Shown here piece after piece: positions 43,037 to 52,242 of a stretch of 64,000 bases of DNA (positions within the stretch are counted from its first letter, which is position 1; every line of letters begins with the position of its first letter). The stretch lies in assembly GCA_030538075.1 (NCBI GenBank), contig JAUNUQ010000002.1:62001-126000 (forward strand), read 5' to 3'. The position numbers and the translations under genes are program-made. The stretch comes from Tissierellia bacterium. Its GTDB lineage: Bacteria > Bacillota > Clostridia > Tissierellales > Peptoniphilaceae. Below the pieces are notes generated by a model, which saw nothing but the letters and a program-made list of their open reading frames with translations, made no database searches and was not told the DNA's origin.

Positions 43037-44653
43037 ATGCGAAGGATATATATCAATGGACGAATCTACACCATGGATGCTGCAATGCCCTATGCAGAAG
43101 CGATGTGCACTGAAGATGGGAAGTTTTTGAAAGTTGGAACCAATTTCGACATGGAGGAGTTGCAAATTCCTGGAGTTGAAATCATCGACTTGAATCAACA
43201 ATCTGTCTATCCAGGATTTATTGACAGTCATATGCATCTGGGGATGCTGGGCAGTAATCTTTTTGAATGCGATCTCGTCAATACTGGCTCTATTGAAGAG
43301 CTTATAGAACGCATGAAGGCGTATCAGAAAGAAAAACAGATTCCAAAAGGCGAGTGGATTTTCGGCAAAGGCTGGAATGAAGACTATTTCGATAGTAAAA
43401 GGCTGCCTTCACGAGAGGACCTAGATCAGATCTCCACAGAACATAATATCTGTTTGACCAGGGGTTGCTATCATATGTGCGTGGTCAACTCGAATGTGCT
43501 AGATTTTTTGGGAGTGGATAGGGACAATCATATCATTGAAGGCGGTATCTACGATGTGGATGAGAATGGCGTTCCGACTGGGATTTGTCGGGAGGCGGCA
43601 CTTAAGCAGGTCTATTCTGCTTTTCCACCCAAGACGAAGGAAACATTCAAGGAGTATATACGACTCTCTTCGAAGTACTTATTGTCCAGAGGACTAACTT
43701 CGGTTAGCACCGATGATTTTATGCTTCCAGGTTTTCAAAAACAGGATGTCCTCGATGCATATGTAGAGCTACGCGATGCCAATGAACTGAAGCTCCGGAT
43801 CACCGAGCAGTGTCTATTACCAGATAGGGAATCCCTTGAGGCATTTATTGCCAAAGGATATAGGACTGGGAAGGGAGACGATCGATTCAAAATCGGTCAA
43901 CTCAAACTGTTAGCGGATGGGAACCTAGGTACGCGTACTGCTTATATGGAAGATGCATATGCAGATGACCCAGGTAATCATGGTTTCCCTCAATATAAGC
44001 AAGAGGATTTGAATGAACTGGTTCAGATCGCCACAGCAGGTGGTTTTCAGATCGCAGTACACGCGATTGGAGATAAGGCCTCAGGCATGGTGATTACTTC
44101 GCTGGAGGCCCTCCCTGAGGAACTGAAGCAGAAAGATCTTCGGGCAAATCTAGTCCACTGTCAAGTTCTCAATGAAGGACTGATGGATAAGATGCAGGAG
44201 CTTGGAGTAGTGGCAAATGTACAGCCCATCTTCCTTCACTACGATGTGCATATGGCAGAGCCTAGAATTGGTGCAAAGAAGCTGAAGACTTCCTACAATT
44301 GGAATACGATGTTGAAGCGGGGTATGCATGTGGCCTTCGGCTCGGACAGTCCCATAGAACTGCCAGATCCACTATTTGGGATATATTCTGCTGTCAATCG
44401 GCGGGATTTAAATGGCTATCCGGAGGGTGGTTGGTATCCAGAGGAAAAGATCACTGTTGATGAGGCGATCAGTTGCTATACCATGGGCAGCGCTTATGCC
44501 ACCTTTGACGATCATAGAAAGGGATCCATTCGCTCAGGTAAATTGGCAGATTTCATAGTTCTGTCTGAGAATTTGCAGGAGGTTGACCCCCTAGAGATAA
44601 AAAATCTTCAAGTACTTTCAACTTATGTAAATGGAGAAAAAGTACACGGATAG
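43037..44653 (+). CDS. Amidohydrolase, YtcJ-like (amidohydrolase_3), copy 1
   Basis: A 538-residue metal-dependent hydrolase. HxH metal ligands lie in GFIDSHMHLG, further histidines in CYHMCV, AVHAIGD and NLVHCQ, and the last metal Asp in AFGSDSP. The C-terminus has the family beta-sandwich (GSIRSGKLADFIVL). Relatives hydrolyse N-substituted amides or formamides. No signal peptide, so cytoplasmic. It is one of three tandem paralogues between two NhaC antiporters, which suggests related but distinct amide substrates. Confidence 0.9.
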   Translation: MRRIYINGRIYTMDAAMPYAEAMCTEDGKFLKVGTNFDMEELQIPGVEIIDLNQQSVYPGFIDSHMHLGMLGSNLFECDLVNTGSIEELIERMKAYQKEKQIPKGEWIFGKGWNEDYFDSKRLPSREDLDQISTEHNICLTRGCYHMCVVNSNVLDFLGVDRDNHIIEGGIYDVDENGVPTGICREAALKQVYSAFPPKTKETFKEYIRLSSKYLLSRGLTSVSTDDFMLPGFQKQDVLDAYVELRDANELKLRITEQCLLPDRESLEAFIAKGYRTGKGDDRFKIGQLKLLADGNLGTRTAYMEDAYADDPGNHGFPQYKQEDLNELVQIATAGGFQIAVHAIGDKASGMVITSLEALPEELKQKDLRANLVHCQVLNEGLMDKMQELGVVANVQPIFLHYDVHMAEPRIGAKKLKTSYNWNTMLKRGMHVAFGSDSPIELPDPLFGIYSAVNRRDLNGYPEGGWYPEEKITVDEAISCYTMGSAYATFDDHRKGSIRSGKLADFIVLSENLQEVDPLEIKNLQVLSTYVNGEKVHG

Positions 44654-44680
44654 AGAATCATCACAATTTCTAGAGCTAAA

Positions 44681-44723
44681 GCACCATATGGTTCTCGGTT
44701 TCAATATAAGAATCATATGGTGC
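44681..44723 (+). repeat. Strong inverted repeat between amidohydrolase genes 1 and 2
   Basis: GCACCATATG and CATATGGTGC form a perfect 10-base stem with a 23-base loop that itself contains TTCT/AGAA. No T run follows, so it is a message-processing or stabilising hairpin, or an operator, rather than a clear terminator. Confidence 0.6.
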
Positions 44724-44883
44724 CTCTGGAAGGGCGAAGTGTCATCCATTATGTTTTAGAGAGCTGCTGCTCACCTATACAGAACAGAAGGTCTCAGATT
44801 ACTTCCCTTTCAAGTAAAAATGAGTTAAGAGGCGAGATATTTGTTTCGCCGTGAAAGCAGGAAATCACGAACAAGGAGATTCC

Positions 44884-46521
44884 ATGAAATACTTATTCAT
44901 CAATGGCAAAATATATACACAATCCGTTGATCGATCGATTGAAGAAGCAGTATTGGTAGAAGATGGCCTTATCCAAAAACTGGGGACATCGAAGGATTTG
45001 TTAGATCAGTCAAGTAGTGGGGCAATAATCATCGATTTGGAAGGAAAAATCATGGTGCCTGGCTTTAATGACAGTCATATCCATCTTTTGAATTATGCAT
45101 ATGGCCTGAGCAAATTGGATTTGGGTGGTGCAAAGAATATCCCAGAGCTGATTGCAAGAGGCAAAAAAGTGATTCAAAATCGAAAATCTGGTGAAGATGG
45201 CTGGCTCTCAGGTAGAGGGCTTGATCAGAACATTCTCGAAGAGAATAGGATTCCTAACCGTTGGGATCTAGACCAGATTTCAACAGAGGTTCCAATCGTA
45301 TTTACAAGGGTATGTGAACATATCGTGACCGTCAACTCAAAGGCTTTAGAATTATGCGGAATAAATGCTTCGACTTCGCAGCCGGAGGGTGGACATATCG
45401 ATCAGGACGAAGAGGGCACGCCGACGGGAGTCTTAAGAGAAGCAGCTCGATATCTAGTTTATGAGAGGATTCCACCGGCAAACAAAGCAGCTATAAAGTC
45501 CATGCTAGCAGAAGCCGCAGAAGTCCTGTCATCCTATGGTCTCACCTCTCTGCAAACAGACGATATCGAGACCTTTTCAGATAAGGATTATGAGGTAATT
45601 TTTGAAGCTTATCGAGAATTAATTGATGAGGGAAAGCTGCCACTGCGGATATACAAACAGTGCCTACTGCCATCGATTGAAAGACTTCAGGCTTTTTTAG
45701 ACAAGGGTTACAACACCGGAGTAGGTGATGGATTCTTTAAGATTGGACCATTAAAGCTTTTAACGGACGGAACCCTAGGAGCTCGAACGGCATATCTCAA
45801 TGAGCCATATGCAGACGAACCTGATAATCGAGGTATCAACGTCTTTACACAAGATCAGCTGGACGAACTCGTAATGACTGCACATCAAAACGATATGCAG
45901 GTGTTGACCCATGCCATAGGAGATGGGGCAATGGATATGTGTATGGATGCAATGGAAAAAGCACAGCTCGCATATCCCAAGGATGACCCCCGCTTTGGTA
46001 TCGTACACCTGCAGCTTACCAGTCAGCGAAATCTCGAGAGGTTTAAAGAGCAGAACATCATCGCTTTCGCCGAACCGATTTGCATCAACTCAGATCTGTA
46101 TATTGTCGAAGATAGAATCGGTGCACAGAGGGCAAAGACTGCGTATAATTTCCGAAGCTTAATCGATGCAGGAGTGCATTTAACTCTTTCGACGGATACA
46201 CCAGTGGACTTATTTAATCCTATGAAGAGTATTTATGTTGCAGTGAACCGCAAGGACTACAATGGACATCCAGAGGCTGGATGGCGGATGGATGAGGCGT
46301 TGACAGTAGAGCAAGCGGTTTATGCCTATACTGCGGAATCCGCATATGCATCCTTTGAAGAAGATGTAAAAGGATCGATAGAACCTGGCAAATACGCAGA
46401 TTTGGTAGTTCTCTCCGAGGATATTTACCAGATCGACCCCAATCGAATTCAGGATGTTGCCGTCGAAATGACCATGATGAATGGAAATATTGTCTATGAA
46501 AGATCAGAAGTAGTAAATTGA
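44884..46521 (+). CDS. Amidohydrolase, YtcJ-like, copy 2
   Basis: A 545-residue paralogue of the preceding enzyme with GFNDSHIHLL, CEHIVTV, LTHAIGD, IVHLQ and LSTDTPV at the metal-ligand positions. The position usually occupied by His-Cys-Gln is His-Leu-Gln here. Start ATG after AAGGAGA, 230 bases past copy 1. It overlaps copy 3 by 4 bases. Confidence 0.9.
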   Translation: MKYLFINGKIYTQSVDRSIEEAVLVEDGLIQKLGTSKDLLDQSSSGAIIIDLEGKIMVPGFNDSHIHLLNYAYGLSKLDLGGAKNIPELIARGKKVIQNRKSGEDGWLSGRGLDQNILEENRIPNRWDLDQISTEVPIVFTRVCEHIVTVNSKALELCGINASTSQPEGGHIDQDEEGTPTGVLREAARYLVYERIPPANKAAIKSMLAEAAEVLSSYGLTSLQTDDIETFSDKDYEVIFEAYRELIDEGKLPLRIYKQCLLPSIERLQAFLDKGYNTGVGDGFFKIGPLKLLTDGTLGARTAYLNEPYADEPDNRGINVFTQDQLDELVMTAHQNDMQVLTHAIGDGAMDMCMDAMEKAQLAYPKDDPRFGIVHLQLTSQRNLERFKEQNIIAFAEPICINSDLYIVEDRIGAQRAKTAYNFRSLIDAGVHLTLSTDTPVDLFNPMKSIYVAVNRKDYNGHPEAGWRMDEALTVEQAVYAYTAESAYASFEEDVKGSIEPGKYADLVVLSEDIYQIDPNRIQDVAVEMTMMNGNIVYERSEVVN

Positions 46522-48155
46522 AAGCAGATAAAATTTTATTTAATGGTGTCGTCTATCCTATGAATGGACACAGATCAGAAGCCGTTGCAGTCTTGGGAGA
46601 TGAAATTCTCGCCGTTGGGTCCAACCGAGAGCTTGAAAGCCTTTGTGATTCAAATACGATGAGAATTGATCTCCAGGGCCGAACGATTCTTCCTGGATTC
46701 AACGACACACATGTTCATTTAGTGGGTTATGGTAGCGCCTTCGACGCGGTGGATTTAAATGAAGCAAATTCCATATCTGAGATGATTCAAAGATGTAAGG
46801 ATTTTCTGAAGGAACATCCCAGAAAGCCTGGGCAATGGCTGTACGGAAGGGGATGGAATCAGAATCTATTCGAAGAAGATGGACAGAGATTTCCAACCAG
46901 AGAAGATTTGGATCAAATCCAAGAGGGGCTGCCAGTTCTCCTCCTCAGAGTTTGCGGTCATATTGGACTTGCGAGTACAAAGGCATTGGAACATGTCGAC
47001 GTAATAGCACAGACTTTTATACCAGGCGGAGAGTTTGATCTGGGAACGGACGGAAAGCCAAATGGGATTATTCGTGAAGCAGCCTTGGAGTGGTTTAAGA
47101 AGAATATTAAATCCAATACTGGACTCGATGAGATCAAACAGGCGATTCTAACGGGATCCGAAGTCTTATTAGCCAATGGTATCACATCAGTCCATACGGA
47201 AGACTCCTACGATTTAGGCTATGGGGGCAGCTTCGAAGATATCCATCAAGCTTATCAAGAGCTCATCGAAGAAAAAAAGCTACCCATCCGCATTTACCAG
47301 AAGATTTCTCTCCCAAAACAGGAAGATATAAAGAGTTTTCTGGCAACTGGAAGGCGGACCGGAGATGGGGACGACTGGTATCGAATAGGTCCGGTCAAGC
47401 AGTGGTGTGACGGTACCATGGGTGCAAGGACAGCTGCTCTTCTTGAGGAATACAGTGATGATCCTGGGAATCTGGGGATATTGGTATATCCAGAAGAGGA
47501 ACTCTACGAGAACGTTAAGCTTGCTCACAACTCGGATATGCAGATGTGCCTCCATGCGATAGGAGATCGGGCCTTGGAAACGGCTTTAAATGCCTATGAG
47601 CGCGTGCTGGAAGAGTTTCCAAAAGAGCACCGACATCGAATTGTACATTGCCAAGTTGGAAATCTAGAACAATATAAAAGACTGGCCAGGCTTGGACTGA
47701 ATATCAACATCCAACCGTTGTCCACAGCAGTTGATTATCCGATTATGAATGCACGTCTCGGTGAAAAACGAGAAAAGGAAGCGCATAACTGGAGAACACT
47801 GACCGATCTAGGTGTATTGATTACCGCAAGTTCAGATGTACCCGTTGAAGATCCCAATGTCTTCTATGGTGTCCATGCTGTTGTCAATCGATGCAATATC
47901 GATGGAGATCCGCAAGGTGGTTGGCTACCAGAGCAAGGGATTACCGTTGAAGAAGCTCTGATGGAATATACGATAAATCCGGCGATCGCTGCCTTTGAAG
48001 AGCATCGTAAGGGTACACTAGTAGCAGGAAAATTGGCAGATTTAGTGATTTTGGATAAAGATCCCTTCCGTACTCCAAAAGAGGAGCTTAAAGAGATAAA
48101 AGTTTTGGCGACAATGGTTGGAGGGGAATTCAATTACGAAAAAGTGACTCGATAG
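46518..48155 (+). CDS. Amidohydrolase, YtcJ-like, copy 3
   Basis: A 545-residue third paralogue with GFNDTHVHLVG, CGHIGLA, CLHAIGD, IVHCQV and ASSDVPV. The TTG start overlaps the stop of copy 2 (TTGA); the N-terminal strand KADKILFNGVVYPMNG is typical of the family, which supports this start although the ribosome site is weak. Confidence 0.88.
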   Translation: MKADKILFNGVVYPMNGHRSEAVAVLGDEILAVGSNRELESLCDSNTMRIDLQGRTILPGFNDTHVHLVGYGSAFDAVDLNEANSISEMIQRCKDFLKEHPRKPGQWLYGRGWNQNLFEEDGQRFPTREDLDQIQEGLPVLLLRVCGHIGLASTKALEHVDVIAQTFIPGGEFDLGTDGKPNGIIREAALEWFKKNIKSNTGLDEIKQAILTGSEVLLANGITSVHTEDSYDLGYGGSFEDIHQAYQELIEEKKLPIRIYQKISLPKQEDIKSFLATGRRTGDGDDWYRIGPVKQWCDGTMGARTAALLEEYSDDPGNLGILVYPEEELYENVKLAHNSDMQMCLHAIGDRALETALNAYERVLEEFPKEHRHRIVHCQVGNLEQYKRLARLGLNINIQPLSTAVDYPIMNARLGEKREKEAHNWRTLTDLGVLITASSDVPVEDPNVFYGVHAVVNRCNIDGDPQGGWLPEQGITVEEALMEYTINPAIAAFEEHRKGTLVAGKLADLVILDKDPFRTPKEELKEIKVLATMVGGEFNYEKVTR

Positions 48156-48306
48156 AGGGAGCTCAAGGAATCATAGCAGGAAAAGCTTGTGAATGACCCC
48201 ACTGGAGAAGAGAAGGATTGAGGGTTCCATAATCGAGGTAGCAGAGAGCCGATTTTTGATGGGATCAGATATTCGGCTGGTGATAAACAATCTTAGGAGG
48301 TAAGAA

Positions 48307-49773
48307 ATGGCGTTTTTAAAGCTCACCCCAATCATGCTTTTAGCAGGGATGATGATCTATGGCATGGATCTGGTGATAGCAGCGGCTTTGGTTGTAATCT
48401 ATGCTGGATTTATTGCTGCGATTACTGAGAAGCACAAATTTGATGAAATTTTAGAGAATGCCTTTACGGCAGTAAAAGAGATGATCGTGGTATTCTTCAT
48501 CTTGATGTTCGCCTATGCGGTGGCAGAGACCTTTATGGCTACTGGTGTTGGCGCATCGATTATTGACATCTCACTCCGTTTGGGAGTAACTGGAAAAACA
48601 GTGGCATTAGTCGGATTCCTTGTCACATGCTTGCTGTCGGTTGCGACTGGTACATCTTGGGGTACTTTTGCAGCTTGTGCTCCGGTTTTTCTATGGCTCA
48701 ACTATATTGTTGGAGGGAATATCCTCTTAACAGCCGCTTCGGTAGCCGGAGGGTCTTGCTTTGGCGATAATATAGGCCTGATCTCCGATACTACAGTTGT
48801 CAGTTCTGGACTACAAGGCGTTCAGATTACAGATCGGGTTCGTCACCAAGGGGTTTGGTCAGGGCTATTGGTATTGGTGTCAGGAGTCATTATCTTCCTA
48901 GTCAGTAATGCAATGGGCCTTCCCACCACTGTGGGGAATGCCCAGGAGGCGATCAACTCCATCCCAGCAGATGTATTTACACGTCTAGGGGAGTTAAGAC
49001 CAGCGGCATTGACATTATTGGAGCAGGTTCGAGAAGGTGTCCCGGTTTACATGGTCATTCCTATGATTATCGTCATAATACTAGCTTTCAAAGGCTTACA
49101 TACGATGATCTGTTTGGGAATGGGGATTTTAAGTGCGATGATCTTTGGGATGATGGCAGGTACGGTTGGATCCGTAGGCGAATTCCTGGGTCTTGTGCAA
49201 ACTGGATTTGAAGATGCTGGTAGTATATCGATCGTCATGATGCTTTGGATTGGAGCTTTTGGAGGTATCATGAGCAGTATTAAAGCCTTTGAACCCATCT
49301 CGAATTTTGTACTACGTATCTCGAAAAATGTGAGACAGCTGATGTTCTGGAACGGTATGCTCTCCATGTTTGGGAATGCTGCCTTGGCAGATGAAATGGC
49401 CCAGATTGTCACCATCAGCCCCATTATCAAGGAGTTGACGGACGAGAATGTGGTCGCCAGTGAAGAAGACATGTATCGCCTGCGGCTTCGAAACGCCACC
49501 TTTACTGATGCGATGGGCGTTTTCGGATCTCAATTGATTCCATGGCATGTTTATATGGCGTTCTATGTCTCCATCTGTACAGCGGTGTATCCACTACAAG
49601 AAATCACGGCTATCCAAATCATGCAGTATAACTATATGGCCATTATCGCGGTCTTCTCCATGCTGATTTTGACACTGACCGGTTTGGATCGTCTCATTCC
49701 CTTCTTCAGTATACCCTCTGAGCCCCAGGTTCATCTGAGGAAAAATATCAAGCAAGACAATGCAAAACTATAG
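48307..49773 (+). CDS. NhaC-family antiporter, second copy
   Basis: A 488-residue membrane protein with about 12 hydrophobic segments, related to the one at 41582. The signature ATGTSWGTFAACAPVF and GGSCFGDNIGLISDTTVVS match the family. It is well diverged from the first, so the two are not a recent duplication. AGGAGG precedes the ATG. Confidence 0.9.
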   Translation: MAFLKLTPIMLLAGMMIYGMDLVIAAALVVIYAGFIAAITEKHKFDEILENAFTAVKEMIVVFFILMFAYAVAETFMATGVGASIIDISLRLGVTGKTVALVGFLVTCLLSVATGTSWGTFAACAPVFLWLNYIVGGNILLTAASVAGGSCFGDNIGLISDTTVVSSGLQGVQITDRVRHQGVWSGLLVLVSGVIIFLVSNAMGLPTTVGNAQEAINSIPADVFTRLGELRPAALTLLEQVREGVPVYMVIPMIIVIILAFKGLHTMICLGMGILSAMIFGMMAGTVGSVGEFLGLVQTGFEDAGSISIVMMLWIGAFGGIMSSIKAFEPISNFVLRISKNVRQLMFWNGMLSMFGNAALADEMAQIVTISPIIKELTDENVVASEEDMYRLRLRNATFTDAMGVFGSQLIPWHVYMAFYVSICTAVYPLQEITAIQIMQYNYMAIIAVFSMLILTLTGLDRLIPFFSIPSEPQVHLRKNIKQDNAKL

Positions 49774-49793
49774 CGAATCGATGGATTAAGGAT

Positions 49794-49835
49794 AAAATCC
49801 GCTTAGGGGAAAAGAGGTTCTCTGAGCGGATTTTT
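49794..49835 (+). terminator. Terminator after the second NhaC gene
   Basis: AAATCCGCTTAG pairs with CTGAGCGGATTT (one G-U) and ends in TTTTT. The racemase gene begins only 21 bases later, so it may depend on read-through. Confidence 0.85.
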
Positions 49836-49855
49836 GATTAGGATTGGAGGGTACT

Positions 49856-50923
49856 ATGCAATATCCAAGAATGTTAATATACCCGGAAAAAATTCGCCAT
49901 AATAGTAGAATTATGAAGGAGATACTCGCACAAAGTGGAATCGACACACTGGCTGGTGTGACCAAAGTCTTTGGAGGCAATCCAGAGTTAGCTCAAAAAA
50001 TGCTGGATGGAGGTGTGGACCAGCTGGCTGACTCTCGTATTAAGAATATCTTCCGAATGCGAGATCTGGATAGTGAAAAATGGTTGCTGCGAATGCCCAT
50101 GGAAGCGGAAATCGAAGATGTTGTGCGATACGCAGATGCTTCCTTTAACACGGAGATGCAAACTGTGAGGCAGTTGAACTTGGAAGCAGCTAGGCAGGGT
50201 AGGGTTCATAAAGTGTTCTTCATGGTGGACTTAGGGGATCTTAGAGAGGGCTATTATCGAAAAGAGAGGTTAATGGATGCTGTTGAGCAGAGCCTGAAAC
50301 TCAAGAATATTTTTCTGGAGGGAATTGGGGTTAACCTAAAATGCTATAGTGGCGTGATCCCCACCCCAGAAACCCTCTACCGCCTCTATGAGTACAGAGA
50401 AGAGATCCTTCAAAGATATAATTTCAAACTCAATATTCTCTCCGGTGGAAACTCTTCTACAATGTATCTGTTGGGAAAATCTACACTACCGGGAATCAAT
50501 AATTTGAGACTGGGGGAATCGATCGTATGTGGAACAGAATTTGCGTATGGACAGAGGATTCCAAATACCTTTGATGATATATTCGTATTGGAAGCACAAA
50601 TTGTAGAGGTCAAGTCTAAACCTTCCATTCCGTCTGGGAAGTTGGGTAAAAACTCCTACGGAATGATCCCAAGTCGTACGGACAAAGGGATTCGAAGGAT
50701 CGCCCTAGCGGCAGTGGGAAGTCAGGATACAGACCTGATTTCACTTCAACCTCTGGATGAGGATTTGGTGATTAACGGAATTGGATCCGATCTATTAATC
50801 GTGGATATTACTGAGTCACAAAAAGAGTATCAGGTGGGAGATATCCTTTCCTTCAAGATGGAGTATATGGCGATACTCAGTGGATGGACTTCGGAATATG
50901 TGGAGAAAGTATTTGTGATGTAG
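49856..50923 (+). CDS. PLP racemase of the alanine/ornithine racemase family
   Basis: A 355-residue PLP enzyme of fold type III. PLP Lys37 lies in LAGVTKVFGGNPELAQKML; LADSRIKNIFRM and LSGGNSSTMYLL follow. This pattern matches the ornithine racemase (Orr) of amino-acid-fermenting clostridia more than alanine racemase. No ornithine aminomutase genes are in the window. It ends the sigma-54 cluster, where it may convert the stereochemistry of an amino acid released by the amidohydrolases. Start ATG after TTGGAGGG. Confidence 0.78.
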   Translation: MQYPRMLIYPEKIRHNSRIMKEILAQSGIDTLAGVTKVFGGNPELAQKMLDGGVDQLADSRIKNIFRMRDLDSEKWLLRMPMEAEIEDVVRYADASFNTEMQTVRQLNLEAARQGRVHKVFFMVDLGDLREGYYRKERLMDAVEQSLKLKNIFLEGIGVNLKCYSGVIPTPETLYRLYEYREEILQRYNFKLNILSGGNSSTMYLLGKSTLPGINNLRLGESIVCGTEFAYGQRIPNTFDDIFVLEAQIVEVKSKPSIPSGKLGKNSYGMIPSRTDKGIRRIALAAVGSQDTDLISLQPLDEDLVINGIGSDLLIVDITESQKEYQVGDILSFKMEYMAILSGWTSEYVEKVFVM

Positions 50924-50948
50924 AAAGCAGACTACATGAAATAGTAAG

Positions 50949-50990
50949 CTCCCAAGAGCGCAGATATTCTGCTCGCTCTTGGGAGTCTTT
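50949..50990. terminator. Bidirectional terminator between racemase and azlD
   Basis: CTCCCAAGAGCG pairs with CGCTCTTGGGAG, followed by TCTTTT. It lies between convergent genes. Confidence 0.85.
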
Positions 50991-51298
50991 TACATTGGTA
51001 GCATCTCCACCACAAATACGACAACACAGGACAGGATGGACACCGTAAGCAGGCTCTTTCCAAAGAAAGCCAGTGCTAAGGCAGTGATAAAACCAGCGAG
51101 TGCAGATTGTAGGGAATTTGTGGCATCCAGTATGGCAGGGAAGATCAACAAACTCAATGTGACATAGGGCACATAATATAGAAATGAGCGGATAAAAGTG
51201 CTCTTGATCTGCTTGCGGATCAGGGTCAATGGGAGGGACCGGATCAAATAGGTGACCAAGGCCATCACAAATATTTCTAGGTACGGACTATAGCTCAT
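50990..51298 (-). CDS. azlD: AzlD-family branched-chain amino acid export subunit
   Basis: A 102-residue membrane protein with about four hydrophobic segments (MALVTYLIRSLPLTLI, FLYYVPYVTLSLLIFPAIL), the small partner of AzlC. The start at 51298 overlaps the azlC end by 11 bases and has GGAGG upstream. Together they likely export branched-chain or similar amino acids. Confidence 0.87.
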   Translation of the reverse strand: MSYSPYLEIFVMALVTYLIRSLPLTLIRKQIKSTFIRSFLYYVPYVTLSLLIFPAILDATNSLQSALAGFITALALAFFGKSLLTVSILSCVVVFVVEMLPM

Positions 51299-52025
51299 CG
51301 GTGGCCTCCTTGTGGGGGAATAGCCATGCGGCAATGGCTGTGATTAGCAATGTAAGTAGGATGATTCGCATACCCGAGGATAGGCCTTTTAGTCCAGGGA
51401 CAAAGTCGATGAGTGCATTGGTCATCATTGACACGATGACGAGTCCTGCGATCACTTTATTCTCCTTAGATGGGGGGATGATGATGGCGATCAGCATGCC
51501 ATAGAGGGCTAAACCCAGTGCATCGAGGATGCTGGCAGGTAGGATGTCCCCGGAGAGTACGCCGAGTACGGTTCCAAGTATCCATCCAGGAATCGTACAA
51601 CTCATCAGGCCATAGGTGTATACGGGTCTAAGAGTACCTGGATAGGCAAAGGACAGGGCGAAGTTCTCATCGGAGATGCCAAATGCCATCAACATTCTCC
51701 TTCGTGTCGGTTCTTCAGGATCCAGTTTTTGAGATAGGGCTCCAGACATCAACATATAGCGGGAGTTGATGATCAGCTGAGTCAAGGCGAGTTCAAATAG
51801 AGTGGCGCCAGACTGGATTAGGGTGATACCGGAAAACTGCCCTGCAGAAGTCAGGTTGGTACCCGACATCAACGCTGCTTGAAAAAGTGTAAAGCCAAGT
51901 TTTTTTGCTTGGATCCCAAAACTAAAAGAAACAGCGATATAGCCCAGACAGACGGGTATGGCATCTTTCATCCCTTTGACGAACAGTTCGCGGTTGGATG
52001 GAATTTGGTTAAGTGAAGTTTTCAT
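51288..52025 (-). CDS. azlC: AzlC-family amino acid exporter subunit
   Basis: A 245-residue membrane protein. The stretches AIPVCLGYIAVSFSFGI, AGQFSGITLIQSG and INSRYMLMSGAL are typical of AzlC. I chose ATG 52025 over an upstream TTG; neither has a strong ribosome site. It is the first gene of the azlCD pair. Confidence 0.88.
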   Translation of the reverse strand: MKTSLNQIPSNRELFVKGMKDAIPVCLGYIAVSFSFGIQAKKLGFTLFQAALMSGTNLTSAGQFSGITLIQSGATLFELALTQLIINSRYMLMSGALSQKLDPEEPTRRRMLMAFGISDENFALSFAYPGTLRPVYTYGLMSCTIPGWILGTVLGVLSGDILPASILDALGLALYGMLIAIIIPPSKENKVIAGLVIVSMMTNALIDFVPGLKGLSSGMRIILLTLLITAIAAWLFPHKEATDEL

Positions 52026-52177
52026 ATCAGTAACCCCATGGCTCAAGTCGGTTGTTTATATTTTGAAATTGGAATTTTGGGTTCCAGATCCCAGTACGAT
52101 TGTATTTCATCATTGCCTCCGAAACTAAACTAGCCTTAGTATAACATATTGCACCTGCCCTTTCCGATGCATTTTTC

Positions 52178-52205
52178 TTGACATGTCCCAAGCTCTTTGT
52201 ATATG
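52178..52205 (+). promoter_or_regulatory. Sigma-A promoter of the desulfhydrase-like gene
   Basis: TTGACA is followed after 16 bases by TATATG; a TAAAAT lies slightly further. The start codon is about 40 bases downstream. Confidence 0.55.
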
Positions 52206-52242
52206 GTAAAATGGGAATACATTAATGATATGAGGTGCAGAT

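Noticed and set aside
43037-48155. The three amidohydrolases as a recent tandem repeat
   Set aside because: They share motifs but differ throughout at the protein level, so they are old paralogues and not a repeat array.
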